Source: CAISIP01 sp965278985
GTDB lineage: Bacteria > Pseudomonadota > Gammaproteobacteria > Burkholderiales > Burkholderiaceae_C
Direction: 5' to 3'
Assembly: GCA_965278985.1 (NCBI GenBank)
Contig: OZ257131.1
Location: 186,001-250,000 of the forward strand
Length of the DNA stretch: 64,000 nt
Shown here piece by piece: positions 48,788 to 58,844 of the stretch. The notes below the pieces were generated by a model that saw only the letters and a list, made by a program, of their open reading frames with translations, searched no databases and had not been told where the DNA came from. Position numbers and translations under genes: made by a program. How positions within the stretch are numbered: position 1 is the first letter of the stretch; every line of letters begins with the position of its first letter.

Positions 48788-51439
48788 ATGACCGACCACG
48801 GAATCCTGCCCTACCTGTCCCGCCTGCCGGAGGACAACGACCCCGACGAGACCGCCGAGTGGCGCGACGCCTTCGCCTCGCTGCTGGCATCGCAGGGCGC
48901 GGAGCGGGCGCGCTTCATGCTGGAGACCTTGCGCGGCAGCGCCCATGGCGCGGGCGTGGGCTGGTCGCCCGACCCGGTCACGCCGCATGTGAACACCGTG
49001 GATGTGCGGCGCCAGCCCGCTTTCCCCGGCGACCTGGCGATGGAGGAGCGGCTCGGCTCGCTGATGCGCTGGAACGCGCTGGCGATGGTGGCGCGCGCCA
49101 ACGCCGCCTACGGTGAGCTGGGTGGCCACATCGCGAGTTACGCGAGTGCGGCCGATCTCTTCGAGGTGGGCTTCAACCATTTCTTTCGCGCGGGTGGCGC
49201 TGCGGGGGACTTGGTCTTCTTCCAGCCTCACAGCGCGCCCGGTGTGTATGCGCGGGCGTACCTGGAGGGCTACCTCGCGGAGCAGGACCTGGCCCATTAC
49301 CGGCAGGAGATCACGGCGCCCGCGCAGGGCGCACGCGGCCTGTCCAGCTACCCGCACCCCTGGCTGATGCCCGACTTCTGGCAGTTCCCCACCGGCTCCA
49401 TGGGCATCGGGCCCATCAGCGCGATCTACCACGCGCGCTTCATGCGCTACCTCACGCACCGCGGCGTGCTCGATTGCGGCGGGCGCAAGGTGTGGGGCGT
49501 GTTCGGCGACGGCGAGATGGACGAGCCCGAGAGCATGAGCGCGCTCACGCTCGCCTCGCGCGAGAAGCTCGACAACCTGGTGTGGGTCGTCAACTGCAAC
49601 CTGCAGCGGCTGGATGGCCCGGTGCGCGGCAACGGCCGCATCATCGAGGAACTGGAGCGGCTGTTCCATGGCGCGGGCTGGAACGTCATCAAGCTGGTGT
49701 GGGGCAGCGACTGGGATGGCCTGTTCGCACGCGACACCACCGGTGCGCTGGTGCGCGCCTTCGCGCAGACCGTGGACGGCCAGATGCAGACCTTCGCCGC
49801 CAAGGACGGCCGCTTCAACCGCGACAACTTCTTCGGTCAGAACCCGGAGCTCGCGCGCCTGGCGCAGGGCATGACGGACGAACAGATCGATCGCCTGAAG
49901 CGCGGCGGCCACGACATCGTGAAGATCCACGCCGCGTACGCCGCGGCCGCCGCCCACCGCGGCCAGCCCACCGTGATCCTGGCCCACACCAAGAAGGGCT
50001 ACGGCATGGGCGCGGCCGGCCAGGGCAAGATGACCACGCACAGCCAGAAGAAACTGGACGAGGCCGCCCTGATCGAATTCCGCAACCGCTTCCAGCTGCC
50101 GCTGTCCGACGCGCAGGCCGCCGGGCTGGAGTTCTTCAAGCCGGCGGACGATAGCCCGGAGATGCAGTACCTGCATGCGCGGCGCACGGCGCTGGGCGGC
50201 TACCTGCCGCGCCGCGTGTCGGATGCGCCGGCCGTGCCGGTGCCGGCGCTGGACACCTACGCCACCTTCGCCACGCAGGCCGGTGGCAAGGAGATGTCCA
50301 CCACCATGGCCTTCGTGCGGTTGCTGGGCAACCTGTTGAAGGACAGCACGCCGGGCCCCGGCGGCCTGGCCTTCCGCCAGCGGCTGGTGCCCATCGTGGC
50401 CGACGAGGCGCGCACCTTCGGCATGGCCAACCTCTTCAAGCAGGTGGGCATCTATTCCAGCGTGGGCCAGCGTTACGAGCCCGAGGACATCGGCTCGGTG
50501 CTGAGCTACCGCGAGGCGCTGGACGGGCAGATATTGGAAGAGGGCATCAGCGAGGCCGGCGCCATCGCCAGCTGGACGGCCGCCGCCACCAGCTACAGCG
50601 TGCATGGCGTGCCGATGCTGCCCTTCTACATCTACTACTCGATGTTCGGCTTCCAGCGCGTGGGCGATGCCATCTGGGCCGCGGCCGACCAGCGTGCACG
50701 CGGCTTCCTGCTGGGCGCCACCTCGGGCCGCACCACGCTGGGCGGCGAAGGCCTGCAGCACCAGGACGGCAGCAGCCACCTGGTGGCCGCGACCATCCCC
50801 AACTGCAAGGCCTACGACCCCGCCTTCGCGGGCGAGATGGCGGTGATCGTGGACCACGGCATGCGCGAGATGCTGGTGGAGCGCAAGGACGTCTTCTACT
50901 ACCTGACGCTCATGAACGAGAACTACGCGCAGCCGGATTTGCCGGCAGGCGTGGAGGCGGACGTGGTGCGGGGGTGTTATCACTTCGCGTGCCACGATGC
51001 GGCCCCGGGAGCACCTGCGCGAGAGGTTGCGTTGATGGGCTCGGGCGCGATCCTCACCGAGGTGGTCCAGGCCGCACGCCTTCTGGCGGCACAAGGCATC
51101 ACGGCGCATGTCTACAGCGTGACCAGCTGGAGCGAGCTGGCCCGCGATGGTGCGGCGCTGGAGGCGCGCGCGCTGCAGGGGGAAGCCGACGCTTCTTCCA
51201 CGTTGCCGCACGTGGCGCAGCAGCTCGCAGACAGCCGCGGCCCGGTCATCGCCGCCACCGACTATGTGCGCGCCGTGGCCGAGAGCGTGCGGGCCTACAT
51301 GCCGCCGGGCCGCCGGTACCTCACGCTGGGCACCGACGGCTTCGGCCGCAGCGACACGCGCGCCGCGCTGCGCAGCCACTTCGGCGTGGATGCGGCCAGC
51401 ATCGTGCGCGCCGCGCTGCATGCGCTGGCGGGAGGGTGA
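48788..51439 (+). CDS. homodimeric 2-oxoacid (pyruvate-type) dehydrogenase E1 component
   Basis: 883-aa thiamine-diphosphate enzyme of the AceE type, which decarboxylates a 2-oxoacid and passes the acyl group to a lipoyl E2. The diphosphate motif GDGEMDEPES...WVVNCN (GDG to NCN) is intact. PHPWLMPDFWQFPTGSMGIGPISAIYHARF and TTLGGEGLQHQDGSSH are typical of homodimeric E1. No E2 or E3 gene follows, and an Lrp regulator is divergent. This matches Pseudomonas putida MdeB, an AceE-like enzyme for 2-oxobutyrate under the Lrp-type regulator MdeR, better than a housekeeping aceE-aceF operon. That substrate assignment is inference from context. Confidence 0.88.
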   Translation: MTDHGILPYLSRLPEDNDPDETAEWRDAFASLLASQGAERARFMLETLRGSAHGAGVGWSPDPVTPHVNTVDVRRQPAFPGDLAMEERLGSLMRWNALAMVARANAAYGELGGHIASYASAADLFEVGFNHFFRAGGAAGDLVFFQPHSAPGVYARAYLEGYLAEQDLAHYRQEITAPAQGARGLSSYPHPWLMPDFWQFPTGSMGIGPISAIYHARFMRYLTHRGVLDCGGRKVWGVFGDGEMDEPESMSALTLASREKLDNLVWVVNCNLQRLDGPVRGNGRIIEELERLFHGAGWNVIKLVWGSDWDGLFARDTTGALVRAFAQTVDGQMQTFAAKDGRFNRDNFFGQNPELARLAQGMTDEQIDRLKRGGHDIVKIHAAYAAAAAHRGQPTVILAHTKKGYGMGAAGQGKMTTHSQKKLDEAALIEFRNRFQLPLSDAQAAGLEFFKPADDSPEMQYLHARRTALGGYLPRRVSDAPAVPVPALDTYATFATQAGGKEMSTTMAFVRLLGNLLKDSTPGPGGLAFRQRLVPIVADEARTFGMANLFKQVGIYSSVGQRYEPEDIGSVLSYREALDGQILEEGISEAGAIASWTAAATSYSVHGVPMLPFYIYYSMFGFQRVGDAIWAAADQRARGFLLGATSGRTTLGGEGLQHQDGSSHLVAATIPNCKAYDPAFAGEMAVIVDHGMREMLVERKDVFYYLTLMNENYAQPDLPAGVEADVVRGCYHFACHDAAPGAPAREVALMGSGAILTEVVQAARLLAAQGITAHVYSVTSWSELARDGAALEARALQGEADASSTLPHVAQQLADSRGPVIAATDYVRAVAESVRAYMPPGRRYLTLGTDGFGRSDTRAALRSHFGVDAASIVRAALHALAGG

Positions 51440-51503
51440 AGGGCGGACGAAGGGCGGGTGTGCGTAGACTCGTGGCTCCGCAGCCCTGCCACGGGAGACA
51501 GCC

Positions 51504-51776
51504 ATGCCCACCAAGAACTTCACCAGCGGCCGCATCCGCCAGGCCGATTACGACATCGCCTCGCGCCAACTCGAACTACGCTGGGACAACGGCCAGGTGA
51601 TGGCCTACAAGCAGGTGCCCGAGGAGGTGTTCCGGCGGCTGTGCAACGCCCCGACCCCGGCCACCTACTGGGAGGACCGCATCGCCGAGGAGTACCCGAA
51701 GGGGGTGCCCAAGCGCGCTGCGGACAGCGGAGACGCGGCGAGCAAGTTCAACGACCTCTTCGGTGGCGGAGACTGA
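51504..51776 (+). CDS. KTSC domain protein, 90 aa
   Basis: Small protein matching the KTSC domain pattern: SGRIRQADYDIASRQLELRWDNGQVMAYKQVPEEVFRRL, the core that usually follows a K-T-S-C-like turn. In KTSC proteins this region pairs with nucleic-acid functions such as lysyl-tRNA synthetase fusions, but stand-alone copies have no known role. The ATG at 51504 has GGGAGA upstream. It lies 64 bp after the E1 gene on the same strand and six bases from the convergent VOC-cupin gene. Confidence 0.7.
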   Translation: MPTKNFTSGRIRQADYDIASRQLELRWDNGQVMAYKQVPEEVFRRLCNAPTPATYWEDRIAEEYPKGVPKRAADSGDAASKFNDLFGGGD

Positions 51777-51782
51777 GAGTGT

Positions 51783-52901
<1,119 letters not shown>

Positions 52902-52935
52902 GGTGGTTGTTGTCGCTGTTGTCTTCGCTGCGTGG

Positions 52936-53943
52936 TCAGGAGCTCAGGGAGATGCCGGCCTTGGCGGCCACGGCCTTGTACTTCGCGGTCTGGTCCTTGA
53001 CAAGGGCGGCCATGGCCTCGGGGCCCTTCGCGGCGGGCTCCAGCATCTGGCTGGCGAGCTTTTCGCGCACGTCGGGCAGGGCCAGGATCTCACGTACTTC
53101 CTTGGCCAGGCGGTTCGTGATGTCCGCCGGGGTGCCGGCCGGCGCGGCCAGGCAGTAGAAGGCTTCCATCGCGGCCGCGGCCAGGCCCTGTTCGGCCATG
53201 CCGGGCGCTTTGGGGATGAAGGGGCTGCGCTGTTCCCCGTTCAGCGACAACACGCGCAGCTTGCCGGACTTGAGGTGGGCGCTGGTGGCTGACAGGGTCT
53301 CGAAGCCCAGGTCCACCTCTTCACGCAGCAGCGCGAGCTGCGCTTCCGACGCGCCCTTGTAGGGGATGGGTTCGATCGTGATGCCGGCCGCGCTGGCCAG
53401 CAGTTCCCCCGCGAGGTGCGGCGCACTGCCCGCGCCGTAGGTGGCGTAGCGCAGCTGGCCGGGCTTGGCCTTGGCGGCAGCGATCAGGTCCGCGAGCTTC
53501 GTGAAGGGGCGGCTGCCGGGCGTGATCACCACCACGGGCGCATTGACCAGCTGCGTGATGGGTGCGTAGTCGCGCACCACGTCATAGGGCAGGTCCTTGC
53601 GCAGGGCGGGCAGCACCGACAGGCTGCCGCCGCCGGTGGCCAGCAGCGTGTAACCGTCGGCCGGGGCCTTGGCCACGATGTCCATGCCGATCACGGTGGC
53701 GCCGCCTGGCTTGTTGTCGACCACCACGGCCTTGCCGAGGCGCTGCGACAGGTGCTCGGCCACGATGCGTGCACTGGTGTCGGTGGCGCCACCGGGCGGG
53801 AAGGGTACGACCAGGCGGATGCTGCGGCTGGGCCAGGCCTGGGCATGGGCGGGGAACGCGGAGAAGGTGGCCAGCGCGCCGGCGAAGGGGGCGGCTGCCA
53901 GCGTGCGCAGGACGGCGCGGCGGGTGGTGGCGGAGTGCGTCAT
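52936..53943 (-). CDS. Bug (TctC) family periplasmic solute receptor
   Basis: 335-aa exported receptor. The signal peptide has a Tat-like TTRRAVLRTL stretch and a cleavage site near AHAQA. The mature domain shows RLVVPFPPGGATDTSARIVAEHLSQRL, DNKPGGATVIGMDIVAKAPADGYTLL and YCLAAPAGTPADITNRLAKEV. The ATG at 53943 is preceded not by a ribosome site but by a C-rich tandem repeat. It lies between the M20 hydrolase and the VOC-bicupin genes, so it probably imports the substrate they process. Confidence 0.9.
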   Translation of the reverse strand: MTHSATTRRAVLRTLAAAPFAGALATFSAFPAHAQAWPSRSIRLVVPFPPGGATDTSARIVAEHLSQRLGKAVVVDNKPGGATVIGMDIVAKAPADGYTLLATGGGSLSVLPALRKDLPYDVVRDYAPITQLVNAPVVVITPGSRPFTKLADLIAAAKAKPGQLRYATYGAGSAPHLAGELLASAAGITIEPIPYKGASEAQLALLREEVDLGFETLSATSAHLKSGKLRVLSLNGEQRSPFIPKAPGMAEQGLAAAAMEAFYCLAAPAGTPADITNRLAKEVREILALPDVREKLASQMLEPAAKGPEAMAALVKDQTAKYKAVAAKAGISLSS

Positions 53944-53944
53944 G

Positions 53945-53991
53945 GTGGTGGGCTGAAGTGGTGGGCGGAGGTGGTGGGCGGAGGTGGTGGA
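53945..53991. repeat. 13-bp tandem repeat in the leader of the Bug gene
   Basis: About 3.6 copies of a 13-base unit, GTGGTGGGCGGAG on the + strand, with the copy nearest the gene slightly changed (GTGGTGGGCTGAA). On the coding strand it is C-rich and reaches to within one base of the Bug ATG, replacing the expected Shine-Dalgarno region. Confidence 0.8.
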
Positions 53992-54001
53992 GGGGAAGGA
54001 G

Positions 54002-55429
54002 TCAGGCGGTGGTGTGCGCGGCGCTGCGCCACGGCGCGCCGGGTTCGCCCAGCGCGTGGAACACACGGGTCATCATCAGCAGCCCCTCGCGGGCCACGGG
54101 GGCCAGCAGGTGCTCGTTGGGCGCGTGTTGCGAACAGGCCGGGTAGGAATGCGGGATCCACAGCGTGGGCAGGCCCAGGATGTCCGAGAAGGCGTCGTTG
54201 GGCAGCGAGCCCGCCAGGTTGGGCAGCAGCGTGGGCGTCTTGCCGGTGGCGCGCGCCAGGCAGTCCAGTGTCCAGCCCACCCAGGGGTTGTCCAGCGGCA
54301 GCCGGGTGGCGGGCGTGGCCGCGGTCACCTTCACGTCCACATCGGGGAAGCCCTGCGCGTCCAGGTGGGCACGCAGCAGCGATGCCAGCTCCTGCCAGCG
54401 CGTGCCGGGCACGAAGCGCAGCTGGCAGTGCGCCACGGCCAGGGGTGGGATCGCGCCCACCGGCCGGTCGGGTGCGCCAGCGCCCATCGCCAGCACCTCG
54501 ATGCTGTTCCACGCATGCAGGCGCTCGGCGTCGCTGAGGTGGCTGGCACCCCAGGTGGGGTCGCATTCCGGGTCGTCGGCGCCCTCACCGATGGAGACCG
54601 TGCGCAGGGCTTCGCGCACCGCGGGTTCGATGGGCGGCGGCTGCAGGCCCTCGACCCGGATCGCACCACGCGGCCCCACGAGGCTGGCCACGGCGTGCGC
54701 CACCACGACCGCGGGGTTGGTCAACACGCCGCCCCAGTTGCCCGAGTGGTAGGCGCGCTCGCGGCTGCGCAGGCGCAACGTGAAATTGGCGATGCCGCGC
54801 GAGCCCAGGAACAGCGTGGGCGTATCGGCATGCAGGCGCGGGCCGTCGCTGGCGATGAAGACATCGGCGCGCAGGCGGTCGGCCTGCTGCGCGCACAGCT
54901 CGCGCAGGCCGGGGCTGCCTACTTCCTCGCCCATCTCCAGCAGCAGCTTGATGTTGTAGCCCAGGCGGCCCTGGCGCGCGGCCAGCACCTTCTCCAGCGC
55001 CGCGAGGTTGATGCTGTGCTGGCCCTTGTTGTCGGCGGTGCCGCGGCCGTACCAGCGGTCGCCTTCTTCGGTGAGCTGCCAGGGCGAGAGGCCGGTGCGC
55101 CATTGCGCGTCCTGCCCGCGCACCACGTCGCCGTGGCCATAGCTCAGCAGCGTCGGCAGGGCAGGGGACTCGATGCGTTCCGCCAGCAGGAAGGGCGGGC
55201 TGCCGGGGATCGGGTTGGGGAGCACCTCGCACACGAAACCCATGGCTTCCAGGGCCGGCGTCATCATGGCGCGCAGGTAGCGGTCGGTGTCGGGCGAAGG
55301 CTCCTCGCTGGTCGTGGCCAGGGCCACGCGTTCGGCCAGCAGGGTACGGAAATGGCCGGCGTCGAACCACGCGGAGGCTTGCGACAGCGCCTGCTGCAGC
55401 GCGGGGGATTCGGTGGTGGAGGGGTGCAT
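54002..55429 (-). CDS. M20 family metallopeptidase / amidohydrolase
   Basis: 475-aa dizinc hydrolase of the M20 family, which includes aminoacylases, carboxypeptidases and carbamoylases. Metal ligands fit the positions SYGHGDVVRG (His and Asp), YGRGTADNKGQ (bridging Asp), LEMGEEVGSPGL (Glu pair), the following Asp in FIASDGPRLH, and the last His in CSQHAPNEHLL. A dimerisation domain is inserted near residues 210-370. No signal peptide is seen. The ATG at 55429 is used; a second start nine codons upstream adds unlike residues. It heads the operon M20-Bug-VOC/cupin and is divergent from the LysR gene. Confidence 0.88.
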   Translation of the reverse strand: MHPSTTESPALQQALSQASAWFDAGHFRTLLAERVALATTSEEPSPDTDRYLRAMMTPALEAMGFVCEVLPNPIPGSPPFLLAERIESPALPTLLSYGHGDVVRGQDAQWRTGLSPWQLTEEGDRWYGRGTADNKGQHSINLAALEKVLAARQGRLGYNIKLLLEMGEEVGSPGLRELCAQQADRLRADVFIASDGPRLHADTPTLFLGSRGIANFTLRLRSRERAYHSGNWGGVLTNPAVVVAHAVASLVGPRGAIRVEGLQPPPIEPAVREALRTVSIGEGADDPECDPTWGASHLSDAERLHAWNSIEVLAMGAGAPDRPVGAIPPLAVAHCQLRFVPGTRWQELASLLRAHLDAQGFPDVDVKVTAATPATRLPLDNPWVGWTLDCLARATGKTPTLLPNLAGSLPNDAFSDILGLPTLWIPHSYPACSQHAPNEHLLAPVAREGLLMMTRVFHALGEPGAPWRSAAHTTA

Positions 55430-55459
55430 GGCGGCGGACTGTAGGCCCGTCACCATGAA

Positions 55460-55489
55460 TTAACAATTAGAGAATAGGTCACTGATAAT
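55460..55489 (+). promoter_or_regulatory. LysR promoter directing a leaderless transcript
   Basis: TTAACA (55460-55465), an 18-bp spacer and GATAAT (55484-55489), each one base from consensus. The predicted start falls at or next to the ATG at 55497, and no Shine-Dalgarno sequence precedes that ATG. Confidence 0.5.
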
Positions 55490-55491
55490 TG
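55464..55491. promoter_or_regulatory. inverted repeat in the M20/LysR divergent promoter
   Basis: CAATTA-N16-TAATTG, perfect arms, in an AT-rich stretch between the divergent genes. It overlaps the LysR promoter and lies 35 bases before the M20 start, as expected for a LysR-type operator. Confidence 0.5.
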
Positions 55492-55496
55492 CCGAA

Positions 55497-56420
55497 ATGG
55501 CAACGCGATCCCCATTCCAGGGCATGCTCTTCGACACGGCGGCCCGCTACTTCCTCGAGGTGGCCCGCACCGGCTCCATCGCCATGGCGGCCGAGCAGCT
55601 GCATGTGGCGAGCTCGGCGATCAGCCGGCAGATCAGCAAGCTGGAAGACGCGTTGGGCTGCCCGCTGTTCGAGCGCCGCGCGCGCGGCATGGTGCTCAGC
55701 GGCGCGGGCGCCCGGCTGGCCGCCTATGTGCGCAACAGCGCACTGGAGGGCGAACGCGTGCTGGAGGAGCTGCGCGACGGCGCCAGCCGCACGCAGCATG
55801 TGATCCGCATCGCCTGCACCGACGGTTTCGCCGGCGGACTGCTGGCCGAGACCATGGCGGGCTTCCGGCGTGCGAACCCCGAATGCTCCTTCCTGGTGCA
55901 GGTGAGCTCTCCCGAGGGCGTCAGCGGCATGGTGGCGCGGGGCGAAGCCGACGTGGGCATGAAGTTCTCCGTCTCACCCGAGCGTGGGGTGCGCGTGGAG
56001 CACCAGCAGCCCGCGCCGGTACGGTTGGTGGTGGCGGCCACGCATGCGCTCGCCGGGCGACGGACGGTGAGGCTGCGCGACGTGGTCGGCCTGTCGCTGG
56101 CCCTGCCCGCCCAGGGCACCACGCTGCGCCACCTGCTGGAACTGAAGTTCCAGGCGGAGGGCATGCGCTTGCAAGGGGCGTATTCGGGCAGCCTGGCGAC
56201 GCTGCTGCCGCTGGTGGTGCAGGGCGAGGCGGTGTTGTTCGCGTCGATGGCCAGCGTGTCGGTGCTGGTCTCCGCCGGCCAGTTGTCGACGCTCGCCTTG
56301 CCGGAGCTGGATGCGCATGCGCGGCAGCTGCAGATCCTCACGCACGACGAGGCCTCGGCCTCGCCGCTGCGCGCGGCGTTCTGCCACCATCTCGTGGCCG
56401 CCGTGATGGACCACGGGTGA
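55497..56420 (+). CDS. LysR family transcriptional regulator
   Basis: 307-aa regulator. The N-terminal winged helix is clear: ARYFLEVARTGSIAMAAEQLHVASSAISRQISKLEDALGCPLFERRARGMVLSGAGARL. The effector domain follows from about residue 95 (RIACTDGFAGGLLAETMAGFRRANPECSF). It is divergent from the M20-Bug-cupin operon with a 67-bp shared gap holding an inverted repeat, and is therefore probably the pathway activator or repressor. The inducer is unknown. Confidence 0.92.
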   Translation: MATRSPFQGMLFDTAARYFLEVARTGSIAMAAEQLHVASSAISRQISKLEDALGCPLFERRARGMVLSGAGARLAAYVRNSALEGERVLEELRDGASRTQHVIRIACTDGFAGGLLAETMAGFRRANPECSFLVQVSSPEGVSGMVARGEADVGMKFSVSPERGVRVEHQQPAPVRLVVAATHALAGRRTVRLRDVVGLSLALPAQGTTLRHLLELKFQAEGMRLQGAYSGSLATLLPLVVQGEAVLFASMASVSVLVSAGQLSTLALPELDAHARQLQILTHDEASASPLRAAFCHHLVAAVMDHG

Positions 56421-56515
56421 TCGGGGCTGCGCGCGCCGCGAGCACGCGCAGGAAGACAACGCACCCGCTGCCGAGCCGAGATCCCTCAGACCCTGCGGGG
56501 CTCGGCCGCCGTGTG

Positions 56516-57181
56516 TCAGTTGCCAGGAACGCGTCCCCGCCGCTTGGACGCGGCCAGCATCCCCACGCCCGCCAGAAGCAACAACGCCGCCGTGCCAGGC
56601 TCGGGCACGGTGTTGCCGTCGTTCGCGGTGAATTCGAAGTTCGGGCCGAAGCGGCCGTTGCCGGCGCTGAAGGTCAAGGGTGCCGAGAAGCCCTGCGACG
56701 AGCCGTTGCGTGCGGCCTCGTTGAAGGTGATCAGTGGGTCCATGATCAGACTCGCGCTTACAGCGTACACGTCCGAGAACGGGCTGGTGACGGTGCCGCC
56801 GATCACGTAGCTGGCACCTCCCGCCAACGACAGTGGCGTGATGGCCTCGTAGCGGAACTCGTCCGACAAGGTGCTGCCGGTCTGCACGGTGACCGACGCA
56901 AGCAAGGTGCCGGTCAGGTCCCAGAGACCGATCTGGTGGCTCTGGCTGAGCGGGTTTGCAGGCGTCTGATCCCACCAGCCCAGGTCGGTGACAGTCACGC
57001 CGCTGCCGTTTGCAACCGTGAAGCGCCAACCGATCGTCTGGTTCGTGCCGTTGAAAGCCGGGAATCGGCTTCCCCCGCTGAAGTCGATGATCGCAGGCGC
57101 GGCCGTGGCCATGGTGCAGCACACAGCCAGCGAGGCAGCTGTGGCCAATCGCGTCAGGCGGGTCGGGAGGAAGGTTTTCAC
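56516..57181 (-). CDS. PEP-CTERM sorting-signal protein
   Basis: 221-aa exported protein. It has an N-terminal signal peptide (LTRLATAASLAVCCTMATAAP), a beta-rich domain (TIGWRFTVANGSGVTVTDLGWWD, SHQIGLWDLTGTLLASVTV) reminiscent of the DUF4082 type, and a C-terminal VPEPGTAALLLLAGVGMLAASKRRGR: PEP motif, helix and arginine cluster. Such proteins are processed by an exosortase and act at the cell surface or in the polysaccharide matrix. The start is the GTG at 57181 with AAGGAG seven bases upstream; the codons further upstream are not coding. No exosortase gene is in the window. Confidence 0.85.
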   Translation of the reverse strand: MKTFLPTRLTRLATAASLAVCCTMATAAPAIIDFSGGSRFPAFNGTNQTIGWRFTVANGSGVTVTDLGWWDQTPANPLSQSHQIGLWDLTGTLLASVTVQTGSTLSDEFRYEAITPLSLAGGASYVIGGTVTSPFSDVYAVSASLIMDPLITFNEAARNGSSQGFSAPLTFSAGNGRFGPNFEFTANDGNTVPEPGTAALLLLAGVGMLAASKRRGRVPGN

Positions 57182-57443
57182 GGGAAACTCCTTGGGTGAC
57201 GCCGAGCTAGATGACAGGGGAGGGCAACCAGGACGCGGGTGCCCGCGAAAGGGCACGAAAGGTCGGCGCAGCGTCAAAGCAAGTTTTACGCCCCGACATG
57301 CAAAGAGGTATTTTTGCCAACAGGATCAAATGCCTGCTGTTTGCCATTGCGCCCATGGCCCGGGAAGCATGTCAATTTATTCGACGGTCGCTGGGCCGTT
57401 TGCTCCAGCCGGAGCTGCCCAACCATGCGGACGCTGGCCGCCT

Positions 57444-58844
57444 TCAGTGCGGGGACTCTTCGGTATCCAGCGAGGCCAACTCCCCCAGCGTCAGGGGTTT
57501 CAGTGGCGGCCGGATGCGGTAGAAGCCCACCTCCGCAACCGGCCGCTGCTGTGCTGCCGCGATGATGTGCGCGACGGTGTATCCGCATTGCCGGCCCTGG
57601 CACGGGCCCATGCCAGCGCGGGTGTAGGACTTGAGTTGGTTGGGGCCGGGCTGGCCGATGGCGGCCGCCTTGCGAACGTCACCCGCCGTGATCTCCTCGC
57701 AGCGGCAGACGATCGTCTCGTCAGCCGGCACGATCGTCTCCGCGCGCGGAGGATAGAGCGCATCCAGCATGGGACGCAGGCGCAGCAGCCCTGTGAGCTT
57801 CTTGCGCAGCGGCGCGGCGCGTGTGGTGGCCACTTCCGCAGGGAGGCGCCCGGCGTCTTTGGCCGCCCCCAGCGCGACCAGTTCACCGCGCACGCATGCT
57901 GCCAGCGCGCCGCCGATACCGGCGCCGTCACCCGCCACGTAGACGCCCTGCATGCTGGTCTGCCCCCATGTGTCCAGGTCGGGCGCAAGACAGGCTTGTT
58001 GTGTGTCCCAGCGGTGCGCGCAACCGAGCGCCAGCGTCATGTGGATCGACGGCACCACCCCCTCGTGCGACAGCAGGACGCTGGCCGGCACACGCACGGT
58101 CTCGCCGTCGGCACGCGTGTATGCGAGTTCCTGCAGATGGCCGTTGCCCAGCGCCCGCACGGCCGTGACGCCGCGCACATGCTGGATACCGGCCGCCTTG
58201 AGTTCCTGCAACCAGCCGAGGCCCTTGCGGACCTCCCCCCAACCCGCCAGCGCAGCGCCCGCCCAGGGCAGGGCGCGCAACCAACCGCGAGCTGGCGCTG
58301 TGTCCAGCCAACCGGCAATCTTTCCACCAGCCCGCAGCAGCTGTGTCATGTAGAGCAGTGGCAGTGGCCCGCTGCCCGCGATCCAGACGGGTTCCGACGG
58401 TACCTGGCGCGACGTCTTCAACAGGATCTGCGCCGCCCCCACCGTCATCACGCCAGGCAGCGTCCAGCCCGGGAACGGTGCCGGCCGTTCTTGCGCGCCC
58501 AGCGCCAGGACGACCTGCAGTGCCCGCACCCTTTCGGCCCGACCCGCGCGGGTCATGTAGACCTGCCAGCCGGGCTCGACCTGCCAGACCTGTGTCTGCG
58601 GCTCGTACAGCGCGCCACAGGCGCGAAAGCGGCCAGCGAGCGCCGCGCCCGAGCGGTAGGCATCGCCCAGCAGCGCGCCGGTCGGCGTAGGTGCCACGGC
58701 CTCCACCGCACGCCAGATCTGGCCGCCGGGCGCGGGCTGCTCGTCCACCACCAGCACGGACATGCCGTGCGCGCGCAAGCCGATGGCCGCGCTCATGCCC
58801 GCCGGACCCGCGCCGATCACCACGGCATCGAACTGGCGCGTCAC
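57444..58844 (-). CDS. FAD/NAD(P)-binding subunit of a three-part amine/imino-acid dehydrogenase
   Basis: 466-aa flavoprotein. The FAD fold opens with FDAVVIGAGPAGMSAAIGLRAHGMSVLVVDEQPAPGGQIW, an internal NAD-binding-like fold is near VWIAGSGPLPLL, and the C terminus carries a BFD-type [2Fe-2S] segment (VCRCEEITAGDVRKA, then GMGPCQGRQCG). This is the layout of HcnB, the opine oxidase subunit OoxA and LhpE. It overlaps the small Fe-S gene by four bases (ATGA). With the next two genes it should form a heterotrimer that oxidises an amine or imino acid and passes electrons to the membrane chain. Confidence 0.9.
   Translation of the reverse strand: MTRQFDAVVIGAGPAGMSAAIGLRAHGMSVLVVDEQPAPGGQIWRAVEAVAPTPTGALLGDAYRSGAALAGRFRACGALYEPQTQVWQVEPGWQVYMTRAGRAERVRALQVVLALGAQERPAPFPGWTLPGVMTVGAAQILLKTSRQVPSEPVWIAGSGPLPLLYMTQLLRAGGKIAGWLDTAPARGWLRALPWAGAALAGWGEVRKGLGWLQELKAAGIQHVRGVTAVRALGNGHLQELAYTRADGETVRVPASVLLSHEGVVPSIHMTLALGCAHRWDTQQACLAPDLDTWGQTSMQGVYVAGDGAGIGGALAACVRGELVALGAAKDAGRLPAEVATTRAAPLRKKLTGLLRLRPMLDALYPPRAETIVPADETIVCRCEEITAGDVRKAAAIGQPGPNQLKSYTRAGMGPCQGRQCGYTVAHIIAAAQQRPVAEVGFYRIRPPLKPLTLGELASLDTEESPH

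Noticed and set aside
57150..57330. Possible sigma-54 site upstream of the PEP-CTERM gene (TTGGCA and TTTGCA nearby)
   Set aside because: The GG-to-GC spacing is wrong for a -24/-12 promoter.
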